From CAVPWP01 sp050789285 (lineage in GTDB: Bacteria > Pseudomonadota > Alphaproteobacteria > Rhodobacterales > Rhodobacteraceae): 64,000 nucleotides of DNA. Shown piece after piece: positions 56,935-64,000 of the stretch (positions within the stretch are counted from its first letter, which is position 1; each line of letters begins with the position of its first letter). The DNA lies in NCBI RefSeq assembly GCF_050789285.1, contig NZ_JBOUVX010000003.1, positions 186,001-250,000 of the forward strand. The letters are read 5' to 3'. A program made the translations under genes and the position numbers. Below the pieces are notes generated by a model. That model did not search any database and was not told the DNA's origin. It was given only the letters and a program-made list of their open reading frames with translations.

Positions 56935-59814
56935 ATGACGATGGACAAGACTTTCGACGCCGCCGGGGCCGAGCCGCGGATCTATGCCGCCTGGGAGGGC
57001 GCGGGCGCCTTCCGCGCCGGGGCCAATGCCCGCCGGCCCGAGACCTTCTGCATCATGATCCCGCCGCCGAACGTGACCGGCAGCCTGCACATGGGGCATG
57101 CCTTCAACAACACGCTGCAGGACATCCTGACGCGCTGGCACCGGTTGCGCGGGTTCGACACGCTCTGGCAGCCGGGCACCGACCATGCCGGGATCGCGAC
57201 GCAGATGGTGGTTGAGCGCGAACTGGCCAAGGAAGGCAACATCACCCGCCGCGAGATGGGGCGCGAGGCCTTCGTGGCCCGCGTCTGGCAGCAGAAGGTG
57301 AAGAGCCGCGACAACATCAAGAACCAGCTCAAGCGGCTTGGCGCCTCATGCGACTGGGACCGCGAGGCCTTCACCATGTCTGGCGCCCCCGGCGCGCCGG
57401 CGGGCGAAGAGGGCAACTTCCACGACGCCGTCATCCGCGTCTTCGTCGAGATGTACGAAAAGGGCTTCATCTATCGCGGCAAGCGGCTGGTGAACTGGGA
57501 CCCGCATTTCGAGACCGCGATCTCGGACCTCGAGGTCGAGCAGGTAGAGGTCGACGGCCACATGTGGCGCCTGCGCTATCCGCTGGAGGGTGGCGAGACC
57601 TACGAGCATCCGATCGAGTTCGACGAGGACGGCAACGTCACCGCGACCGAGACGCGCGATTACCTGACGGTCGCCACCACGCGGCCCGAGACGATGCTGG
57701 GCGACACCGGCATCGCCGTGCACCCCGACGATCGGCGCTATGCGCATCTGGTGGGCAAGACGGTGCGGCTGCCGCTGGTGGGGCGGTCGATCCCGATCGT
57801 CGCCGACGCCTATGCCGACCCCGAGAAGGGCACGGGCGCGGTCAAGATCACGCCGGCCCACGACTTCAACGACTGGGGCGTGGGCGAACGCGCGGGCCTG
57901 CGCGCGATCAACGTGATGACGACCCGCGCGGCGATGTTCCTGCGGGAAAACAGCGACTTCGCGGACGGCGCGGATGCTGACGGGGTGGCGCGGCTGATCG
58001 AGGCGCTCGATGGCCTCGACCGCTATGAGGCGCGCGACTGGATCGTGCGGGTGGCCGAGGAGGAGGGCTGGCTCGACGGGATCGACGCCGACCGCCACAT
58101 GGTGCCGCATGGCGACCGCTCGAAGGTCGCGATCGAGCCGTATCTCACCGACCAGTGGTTCGTGGACACCGCGAAGATCGTCGGACCCGCGCTTGACGCG
58201 GTGCGCGACGGCCGCACGAAGATCCTGCCGGAACAGCATGAAAAAGTGTACTTTCACTGGCTTGAGAACATCGAGCCCTGGTGCATTTCGCGCCAGCTTT
58301 GGTGGGGGCATCAGATTCCGGTGTGGTATGGGCCGGACGGCGCGCATTTCTGCGCCGCGACCCGCGACGGCGCCTATGACAAGGCCATTGCGCATTACGA
58401 TGCGGCGGGCGAGGCGATCATCGCAGACGAGCTGCGTCAGGCCAAGGGCATGACCGATGCCGCGATCGAGGCCGCCCGCACCGACCTTGCGCGGCTTGCG
58501 CGCGACGCCGACGTCCTCGACACCTGGTTCTCGTCGGGGCTCTGGCCCATCGGCACCCTCGGCTGGCCCGAGGACACCGAGGAACTGCGGAAATACTTCC
58601 CGACCGACGTCCTTGTCACCGGCTTCGACATCATCTTCTTCTGGGTCGCCCGGATGATGATGATGCAGCTTGCCGTGGTGGACCAGGTTCCGTTCCACAC
58701 CGTCTATGTCCATGCCCTTGTCCGCGACGAGAAGGGCAAGAAGATGTCGAAGTCGCTGGGCAACGTGCTCGACCCGCTGGACCTTGTGGACGAGTTCGGG
58801 GCGGACGCGGTGCGTTTCACGCTGGCCTCGATGGCGGCGATGGGGCGTGACCTGAAGCTGTCGACGCAACGGATTGCCGGATATCGGAATTTCGGCACGA
58901 AGCTGTGGAACGCCGCGCGCTTTGCCGAGATGAACGGCGTCTTCGAGGCGGCGCGGCCGGAAGGCGTTCCCGTGGCCACCGCCACCGTCAACCGCTGGAT
59001 CCTGGGCGAGACGGCGAAGGTGCGCGAGGAGGTTGACGCGGCGCTTGGCGCCTATCGCTTCAACGACGCGGCCGGCGCGCTTTACGGCTTTGTCTGGGGC
59101 ACGGTCTGCGACTGGTATGTCGAGTTCTCGAAGCCGCTCTTCGGATCGCAGGACGACGCCCTGATCGCCGAGACCCGCGCCGTCATGGGCTGGGTGCTTG
59201 ACCAGTGCCTGATCCTTCTGCACCCCTTCATGCCCTTCGTCACCGAAGAGATCTGGGCACTATCGGGAACCCGCGCCAAGATGCTTGTCCATGCCGACTG
59301 GCCCGATCACGCGGCCGCCGACCTTGTCGACGCCGCGGCCTCGGCCGAGATGGGCTGGGCCATCAGCGTGATCGAGGGCGTGCGCTCGGCCCGGGCGCAG
59401 TTGCGGGTGCCGGCCGGGCTTTACGTGCCGATGCTGCACACCGGCCTGTCCGAGGCCGCCCGGGGCGCCTGGGACCGCAACGAGACGCTGATCACGCGGC
59501 TTGCCCGCATCGAAAGCCTGAAGGCCACCGACGTCATGCCGAAGGGCACGCTGACGGTGGCGACCGAAGGCGCGACCTTCGGCATCCCTCTCGAGGGCCT
59601 GATCGACATCGCGGCCGAGAAGGACCGGCTGGCGAAGGCGCTGGAGAAGCTGGGCAAGGAGTTGGGCGGGCTGCGCGGGCGCCTGTCGAACCCGAAGTTC
59701 GTCGAAAGCGCGCCCGAGGACATCGTCGACGAAACGCGCGAGGCGCTGGCCGCGAAGGAAGAGGAAGAGGCGCAGTTGCGCCAGGCCCTTGACCGCCTGG
59801 CCGAAGTGGCCTGA
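56935..59814 (+). CDS. valS: Valyl-tRNA synthetase
   Basis: A 959-residue class I synthetase. PPPNVTGSLHMGHAF holds the HIGH-like motif, KKMSKSLGNVLDP is the KMSKS loop, and TTRPETMLGDTGIAV, GAVKITPAHDFND belongs to the CP1 editing domain. The C-terminal coiled coil (DIAAEKDRLAKALEKLGKEL) contacts tRNA. Length is normal. The ATG at 56935 is close to a second Met at codon 3. It is followed 15 nt later by a macrodomain gene. Confidence 0.98.
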   Translation: MTMDKTFDAAGAEPRIYAAWEGAGAFRAGANARRPETFCIMIPPPNVTGSLHMGHAFNNTLQDILTRWHRLRGFDTLWQPGTDHAGIATQMVVERELAKEGNITRREMGREAFVARVWQQKVKSRDNIKNQLKRLGASCDWDREAFTMSGAPGAPAGEEGNFHDAVIRVFVEMYEKGFIYRGKRLVNWDPHFETAISDLEVEQVEVDGHMWRLRYPLEGGETYEHPIEFDEDGNVTATETRDYLTVATTRPETMLGDTGIAVHPDDRRYAHLVGKTVRLPLVGRSIPIVADAYADPEKGTGAVKITPAHDFNDWGVGERAGLRAINVMTTRAAMFLRENSDFADGADADGVARLIEALDGLDRYEARDWIVRVAEEEGWLDGIDADRHMVPHGDRSKVAIEPYLTDQWFVDTAKIVGPALDAVRDGRTKILPEQHEKVYFHWLENIEPWCISRQLWWGHQIPVWYGPDGAHFCAATRDGAYDKAIAHYDAAGEAIIADELRQAKGMTDAAIEAARTDLARLARDADVLDTWFSSGLWPIGTLGWPEDTEELRKYFPTDVLVTGFDIIFFWVARMMMMQLAVVDQVPFHTVYVHALVRDEKGKKMSKSLGNVLDPLDLVDEFGADAVRFTLASMAAMGRDLKLSTQRIAGYRNFGTKLWNAARFAEMNGVFEAARPEGVPVATATVNRWILGETAKVREEVDAALGAYRFNDAAGALYGFVWGTVCDWYVEFSKPLFGSQDDALIAETRAVMGWVLDQCLILLHPFMPFVTEEIWALSGTRAKMLVHADWPDHAAADLVDAAASAEMGWAISVIEGVRSARAQLRVPAGLYVPMLHTGLSEAARGAWDRNETLITRLARIESLKATDVMPKGTLTVATEGATFGIPLEGLIDIAAEKDRLAKALEKLGKELGGLRGRLSNPKFVESAPEDIVDETREALAAKEEEEAQLRQALDRLAEVA

Positions 59815-59829
59815 GCGGGGGGAGGCCGC

Positions 59830-60297
59830 GTGGGCGGGCGCCTTCGATACGTGACGGGCGACGCGACCGCGCCCGAGGGCCGGCCGGCGGTCATCGCGCA
59901 TGTGTGCAACGACGTGGGCGGCTGGGGCGCGGGGTTCGTGCTGGCGCTGTCGCGCCGCTGGGACGCGCCCGAGCGCGCCTATCGCGACTGGCATGCCTCG
60001 GGCGACGGGTTCGAGCTTGGCGCGGTGCAACTGGTCACGGTCGCGCCCGGGCTGCAGGTCGCCAACATGATCGCCCAGCACGACATCCGGGCGCGGAACG
60101 GCATTCCGCCGATCCGCTATGAAGCGCTGCACCGGGCGCTCGAGGCGCTGGATGCGCAGGCCGATCCGGCGGCGGCGATCCACATGCCGCGCATCGGCTG
60201 CGGTCTGGCGGGCGGCACCTGGGACGAGGTCGAGGCGATCCTTGACGAAACGCTGGTCGCGGCGGGGCGCGAGGTCGTGGTGCACGATCTGCCCTGA
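59830..60297 (+). CDS. Macrodomain protein (TARG1-like)
   Basis: A 155-residue ADP-ribose-binding fold. YVTGDATAP, AHVCNDVGGWGAGFV and HMPRIGCGLAGGTWDEVEAIL match the group of macrodomains that remove ADP-ribose from glutamate or thymidine. The start is GTG at 59830 with GGGGGGAGG upstream. Placed directly behind valS; co-transcription is likely, but a link to translation is not known. Confidence 0.9.
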   Translation: MGGRLRYVTGDATAPEGRPAVIAHVCNDVGGWGAGFVLALSRRWDAPERAYRDWHASGDGFELGAVQLVTVAPGLQVANMIAQHDIRARNGIPPIRYEALHRALEALDAQADPAAAIHMPRIGCGLAGGTWDEVEAILDETLVAAGREVVVHDLP

Positions 60298-60364
60298 CCG
60301 GCGACCCGGCCGATCGTCCTGCCCCCTTGCGCGGGACCGGCCCCCTCGCCTATCGCTTGTCGCC

Positions 60365-61483
60365 ATGACCGGCCCCCGACTGACGCCCCTTGCCGACAGC
60401 CTGCCCGCCACCGTGCCCTTCGTCGGCCCCGAGGCGCAGGAGCGCGCGCGCGGGCGGCCCTTCGTGGCGCGGATCGGGGCGAACGAAAGCGCCTTCGGCC
60501 CAAGCCCCGCCGCCGTCGCGGCCATGCAGGCGGCGGCGCGCGAGGTCTGGATGTACGGCGACCCCGAAAGCCATGACCTGCGCGTGGCGATCGCCGCCCA
60601 CCATGGTGTGGCGCCCGCGAACGTGATGATCGGCGAAGGGATCGACGGGCTTCTGGGTTTTCTGGTGCGGCTTCTGGTGGCTCCGGGCGACGCGGTCGTC
60701 ACCTCGGAGGGCGCCTATCCGACCTTCAACTACCATGTCGCGGGCTACGGCGGGACGCTGCACAAGGTGCCCTATCGCGACGACCGCGAAGACCCGCAGG
60801 CGCTGGTCGCCAAGGCGGCCGAGGTGGGCGCGACGCTGATCTATCTGGCCAATCCCGACAACCCCATGGGCACCTGGCACGACGCGGCGACGATCGAGGC
60901 CGCCCTCGAGGCGCTGCCCGAGGGCGCGCTTCTGGTGCTGGACGAGGCCTACGGTGATTTCGCGCCCCCGGGCGCTCTGCCACCCGTTCGGGCCGGGGAC
61001 GCGCGGGTGATCCGGATGCGCACCTTCTCGAAAGCCTACGGGATGGCCGGGGCGCGCGTGGGATACGCGCTGGGGCATCCCGATCTCATCGACGCCTTCA
61101 ACCGTGTCCGCAATCATTTCGGGATGTGCCGGATCAGCCAGGCAGGCGCGCTGGCGGCGCTGGCCGATCAGGACTGGCTGGCCCATGTCGTGGCGCGCGT
61201 CGCGGACGCCCGCGCCCGCATCGCTGCGATCGCCGCCGGGAACGGGCTGACCTCGCTGCCCTCGGCCACGAATTTCGTGGCCGTCGACTGCGGCGGCGAC
61301 GGCGCCTTCGCGCGCGCCGTGCTCGACGCGCTGGTCGCGCGCGGCATCTTCGTGCGCATGCCCTTCGCCGCGCCCCAGAACCGCTGCATCCGCGTGGGCT
61401 GCGGCACCGACGCGGACCTTGACGCCTTTGCCGCGGCACTTCCCGCGGCCCTGGCCGAGGCGCGTGCGGCGCGCTCACGCTGA
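60365..61483 (+). CDS. PLP-dependent aminotransferase, HisC-like (class I/II)
   Basis: A 372-residue fold-I aminotransferase. IGANESAFGPSPAAV, YLANPDNPMGTW, VLDEAYGDFA, the PLP Lys in RTFSKAYGMAGARVGYA and the C-terminal RVGCGTDADLDAF match histidinol-phosphate-aminotransferase-like proteins. It may be HisC or an aromatic/threonine-phosphate relative; no histidine genes are near, so the substrate is open. Stop is followed by a terminator. Confidence 0.9.
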   Translation: MTGPRLTPLADSLPATVPFVGPEAQERARGRPFVARIGANESAFGPSPAAVAAMQAAAREVWMYGDPESHDLRVAIAAHHGVAPANVMIGEGIDGLLGFLVRLLVAPGDAVVTSEGAYPTFNYHVAGYGGTLHKVPYRDDREDPQALVAKAAEVGATLIYLANPDNPMGTWHDAATIEAALEALPEGALLVLDEAYGDFAPPGALPPVRAGDARVIRMRTFSKAYGMAGARVGYALGHPDLIDAFNRVRNHFGMCRISQAGALAALADQDWLAHVVARVADARARIAAIAAGNGLTSLPSATNFVAVDCGGDGAFARAVLDALVARGIFVRMPFAAPQNRCIRVGCGTDADLDAFAAALPAALAEARAARSR

Positions 61484-61491
61484 CGTGACTT

Positions 61492-61518
61492 GCCCTCCTG
61501 CGGGGGAGGGCTGTTTTT
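61492..61518 (+). terminator. Rho-independent terminator after HisC-like gene
   Basis: GCCCTCC-TGCGGG-GGAGGGC followed by TGTTTTT, within 10 nt of the stop. Confidence 0.75.
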
Positions 61519-61550
61519 CAACGGCGTCAATGACTTCCAGAGGACCGAAC

Positions 61551-61922
61551 ATGCCCCGACTTCGTGCGATCCTGCTTGCCGCCCCGCTTCTGCTGGCCGC
61601 CCCCCTTTGGGCGCAATCGGGCGATGAACATCACCAGGGCCATGGCGCCCACGACCAGATGAGCGGGGTGCCCCTTGCCGCCGACTGGGCGGCGATCAAC
61701 GACAGGATGCATGCCGGCATGGCGATCGAACTGACCGGCGATCCCGACGTCGACTTCGTGCGCGGCATGATCCCGCACCACGAAGGCGCGACCGAGATGG
61801 CGCGGCTGGTGCTCGAGCACGGCAGCGATCCCGAAGTGCGCAAGCTGGCCGAGGACGTGATCGCCGCGCAGGAGGCTGAAATCGCCTGGATGCGCGCCTG
61901 GCTGGCCGAACGCGGCTACTGA
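61551..61922 (+). CDS. DUF305 family secreted protein
   Basis: A 123-residue protein with a Sec signal peptide (MPRLRAILLAAPLLLAAPLWA, cut before QSG) and a His-rich mature start (EHHQGHGAHDQM). The DUF305 core is FVRGMIPHHEGATEMARLVLEHGSDPEVRKLAED. Relatives bind copper or other metals in the periplasm, and the HH pairs fit that role. GAGGACCGAAC precedes the ATG. Stands alone after a terminator. Confidence 0.88.
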   Translation: MPRLRAILLAAPLLLAAPLWAQSGDEHHQGHGAHDQMSGVPLAADWAAINDRMHAGMAIELTGDPDVDFVRGMIPHHEGATEMARLVLEHGSDPEVRKLAEDVIAAQEAEIAWMRAWLAERGY

Positions 61923-62030
61923 ACGCCGCCCCGGTTCCCGGGTGAGTGATCCGGCAGGGCGACTGACCTCGTATCTTCTGCAGAACGAGGCGCGGCCACC
62001 ACGGCCCGCCCGGCACAGCAGGGACGACAG

Positions 62031-62231
62031 ATGGCGCCGCGCGACCCCCTTTTCCTTTTCGGACTGTCCCTTGCCGTCGTGGTTGACGTGCTTCTGGTCT
62101 ATATCGTCTTCGGCCTGCCCGGCGTGGTGATAGGCGCGCTGATCTGCCACCTTCTTGTTGGCCGGATCGAACGCCGCCGGCGCGAAACACTGCCGGCCTC
62201 CGCCGACGCGGCGTTCGGGCGCGGCCGCTAG
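62031..62231 (+). CDS. Small membrane protein, hypothetical
   Basis: A 66-residue protein with a hydrophobic core (about 5-45) giving one or two helices and a basic C-terminus. No family recognised. A weak ribosome site (GGGACGAC) lies before the ATG. Its stop overlaps the convergent aminotransferase stop by 4 nt. Short length leaves real doubt. Confidence 0.5.
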   Translation: MAPRDPLFLFGLSLAVVVDVLLVYIVFGLPGVVIGALICHLLVGRIERRRRETLPASADAAFGRGR

Positions 62232-63427
62232 GCGCGCGCCAGAACCCCTGCCGCCGCGCCCAGACCGCCCGGCGCGAAGCGCAGGCCGCAGGCCACCATC
62301 CCCGCCTCGATAGCGCCCAGCGCGCCCATGATCATGTGGGCGTTCACATGTCCCATGTGGCCCACGCGGAAGAAGTGGTGCCACGCGGGATCGCCCCTTT
62401 CTGCCATGCCAAGGCCGATCCCCAGCGTCAGCCCCGCCTTCTCTTCGACCCAGGTGCGCAGCGCCGTGCCCTCGGGGCCGCCCGCGCGCACCGACGTGAC
62501 GGCATGGCTGCGCAGGGCCGGATCGGCGATGTTGAGCTGGATCGGCCCCTCCTGCCCCCAGGTCTCGAACGCCGCCCAGACCGCCTGCGCGATCACGGCG
62601 TGACGCCGCCAGACGGCGTCGAGCCCCTCTTCGCCGATCATGTCGAGTGCGGCGCGCAGACCATAGAGGTGATGCGTGGGCGCCGTGCCGTCGAAGTACT
62701 GGTAGAACTCGGACGGGTCGCTGCGCGGACGCCAGTCCCAGTAGTGGGTGACGCAGCGCGCGGTTTCGCGCGCTGCATCGGCCTTGTCGCTGTAGAACAC
62801 GAACCCAAGTCCTGGCGGGGTCATCAGCCCCTTCTGGCAGGCGGCGACCATCACGTCGACGCCCCAGTCGTCCATCTCGAAGGCGTCGCAGGCCAGGCAG
62901 GCGATGCAGTCGACCATCAAGAGCGCAGGGTGATCCAGATCATCCAGAACGCCGCGCAATCCCTTGATATCGTTTCGAACGCTGGTCGAGGTGTCGACCT
63001 GAACCAGCATCACCGCCTTGTAGGCATGGGCCCGGTCGGCGGCCAGCGCTTCGGCCACCCGGGCCAGGTCCACAGGCGCGCGCTTGCCGAAATCGATCAC
63101 CTCGATCCCAACGCCCATGCGCCGGGCGATCTCGGCCCAGCCATGGGCGAAGCGGCCGGTGGCCAGCACCAGCGCCCGGTCGCCGGGCGAAAAGACGTTC
63201 GCCACCGCCGCCTCCCAGGCGCCGTGGCCGTTGGCGATATAGATCGCGGCGTGTCCGGCCCGCGTCCGCGCCACCGACTTGAGATCGCGCATGAGGCCCG
63301 GGACCATCTCGACCAGTTCGCCGTGATAGATGTTGGGCGCCGCGCGGTGCATGGCGTTCAGGACCCGGTCGGGAATGACCGACGGTCCGGGAATGGCAAG
63401 ATAGGGGCGACCGTGCTGGAGGCTCAT
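62228..63427 (-). CDS. Class V aminotransferase (alanine/serine-glyoxylate type)
   Basis: A 399-residue fold-I aminotransferase. IPGPSVIPDRVLNAM, IANGHGAWEAAVANVFSPGDRALV, MVDCIACLACDAFEMDDWGVDVM and the PLP Lys in VAACQKGLMTPPGLGFVFYS fit the serine-pyruvate/glyoxylate family. THHLYGLRAALDMI and RVGHMGHVNAHMIMGALGAI are also typical. The ATG at 63427 starts the conserved part; a longer frame upstream is non-homologous. It may link glyoxylate and serine metabolism. Confidence 0.92.
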   Translation of the reverse strand: MSLQHGRPYLAIPGPSVIPDRVLNAMHRAAPNIYHGELVEMVPGLMRDLKSVARTRAGHAAIYIANGHGAWEAAVANVFSPGDRALVLATGRFAHGWAEIARRMGVGIEVIDFGKRAPVDLARVAEALAADRAHAYKAVMLVQVDTSTSVRNDIKGLRGVLDDLDHPALLMVDCIACLACDAFEMDDWGVDVMVAACQKGLMTPPGLGFVFYSDKADAARETARCVTHYWDWRPRSDPSEFYQYFDGTAPTHHLYGLRAALDMIGEEGLDAVWRRHAVIAQAVWAAFETWGQEGPIQLNIADPALRSHAVTSVRAGGPEGTALRTWVEEKAGLTLGIGLGMAERGDPAWHHFFRVGHMGHVNAHMIMGALGAIEAGMVACGLRFAPGGLGAAAGVLARA

Positions 63428-63612
63428 CGGCGGGTCCTTGGAACGACAGGCCCTCCGACTAGACCGACCCCGGCACAGCGTCAATCGGGTCGACTTGCGG
63501 GCACGCCCCGGGGGCGGCCTCGCGCGCCGTCCGGCCGCGTCCGGCGCTTGTAACCCGCCCCTCCAGCGTCTAGGTCTGGCGCGACCCGAAGCAGCCGGAC
63601 GGACCCAAGCGC

Positions 63613-64000
63613 GTGGCCCAGACCGCAAGGAAATTGCCCGGAAAAGCCGGCCCGCTGCTGGCCTGGCTTTGGCAGGGCTATCTCAAGCGTCACTGGGCGC
63701 TGCTTGCGCTGGCCTTCGCGCTCATGGTGGTCGAAGGCTCGGCGCTGGGCGTGATGAGCTACATGATCGAGCCGCTGTTCGACCGCGTCTTCGTCGGCGG
63801 CAATGTCGGCGCGCTGTGGTTCGTGGCCAGCCTGTTCGCAGCAATCTTCATCCTGCGCGGGATCGCCGGCGTGGCGCAAAGCGTGATCATGTCCTACGTG
63901 GCAAACACCACCACGGCCGAGATCCAGATCGACCTTGTCGGGCACCTTCTGCGACTGGACAGCATGTATTTCCAGCGCAATTCCCCCGGGGCGCTGATGG
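63613..64000 (+). CDS. ABC exporter transmembrane domain, MsbA/lipid-export type (partial)
   Basis: The first 129 codons of a fused ABC exporter, cut by the right edge. WLWQGYLKRHWALLALAFALMVVEGSALGV and the second helix pair (WFVASLFAAIFILRGIAGVAQSVI) lead into the cytoplasmic coupling region HLLRLDSMYFQRNSPGALM, typical of MsbA-like exporters. The nucleotide-binding domain lies outside. The start is GTG at 63613 with a weak GGACGGACC before it; no ATG fits the frame before the first helix. Confidence 0.85.
   Translation, partial: MAQTARKLPGKAGPLLAWLWQGYLKRHWALLALAFALMVVEGSALGVMSYMIEPLFDRVFVGGNVGALWFVASLFAAIFILRGIAGVAQSVIMSYVANTTTAEIQIDLVGHLLRLDSMYFQRNSPGALM

Overview
The window is high-G+C DNA with tight, mostly operon-like gene packing. 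The gene content points to an alphaproteobacterium of the order Rhodobacterales (Rhodobacteraceae sensu lato, roseobacter or Paracoccus-type relatives). Supporting evidence is the start of a gene-transfer-agent (GTA) cluster, a Hint_2-domain protein, DUF6314, the fabD-fabG-acpP / fabF-mltG fatty-acid genes, rpsF-rpsR-rplI, glnB-glnA, and fused DctQM TRAP permeases. No species can be named from the sequence alone.

Layout. (1) 1-1.4 kb, minus strand: the first two GTA genes (small and large terminase), running off the left edge, with a clear sigma70-like promoter at 1535-1563. (2) 1.6-4.5 kb, minus: VOC protein, mltG, fabF. (3) 4.5-33.5 kb: a 29-kb accessory catabolic block of 27 genes, 25 of them on the minus strand. 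It sits exactly between fabF and the collinear acpP-fabG-fabD set (33.5-35.6 kb). It encodes a two-subunit molybdenum hydroxylase; a 2-oxoacid dehydrogenase (E1 alpha, E1 beta and an E2 split over two genes) with an embedded semialdehyde dehydrogenase; an M24 peptidase-like enzyme; a C-C hydrolase-like alpha/beta hydrolase; an amidohydrolase; a TRAP transporter; two near-duplicate beta-hydroxyacid dehydrogenases; a split transketolase; a 6-oxocamphor-hydrolase-like crotonase; a LigF-like GST; a Liv-type ABC transporter; GntR and LacI regulators; and a TauE-type permease. (4) 35.7-46.4 kb: a cytochrome b561-YceI fusion and YceI, rpsF-rpsR-rplI, tRNA-Leu-tig, a Hint protein, split NnrE/NnrD, glnB-glnA. 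(5) 46.7-64 kb: mixed housekeeping genes, including a DUF3445 protein, a hydrolase-OsmC fusion, bioY, purB, metR/metF, an ornithine/lysine decarboxylase with a divergent Lrp gene, valS, a macrodomain protein, aminotransferases, and the start of an ABC exporter at the right edge.

How the parts fit. The catabolic block looks like one regulated system for taking up an organic substrate and breaking it down to central metabolites. Three LacI-type operators plus one weaker match, all centred on CG with GC(R)A/T(Y)GC half-sites, lie at the promoter of the M24-dehydrogenase operon (14040-14057), upstream of the ABC-transporter operon (31258-31273), and in front of lacI itself. They suggest that a single LacI protein controls both far ends of the block. 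A perfect 19-bp palindrome with a GntR/FadR-type core sits at 24106-24124, just before the crotonase-transketolase-gntR-TRAP operon, and is probably the site for the GntR protein encoded in that operon. The substrate cannot be read from sequence. The enzyme types point to a cyclic or heterocyclic compound opened by C-C bond hydrolysis, with oxidation of a semialdehyde and a 2-oxoacid.
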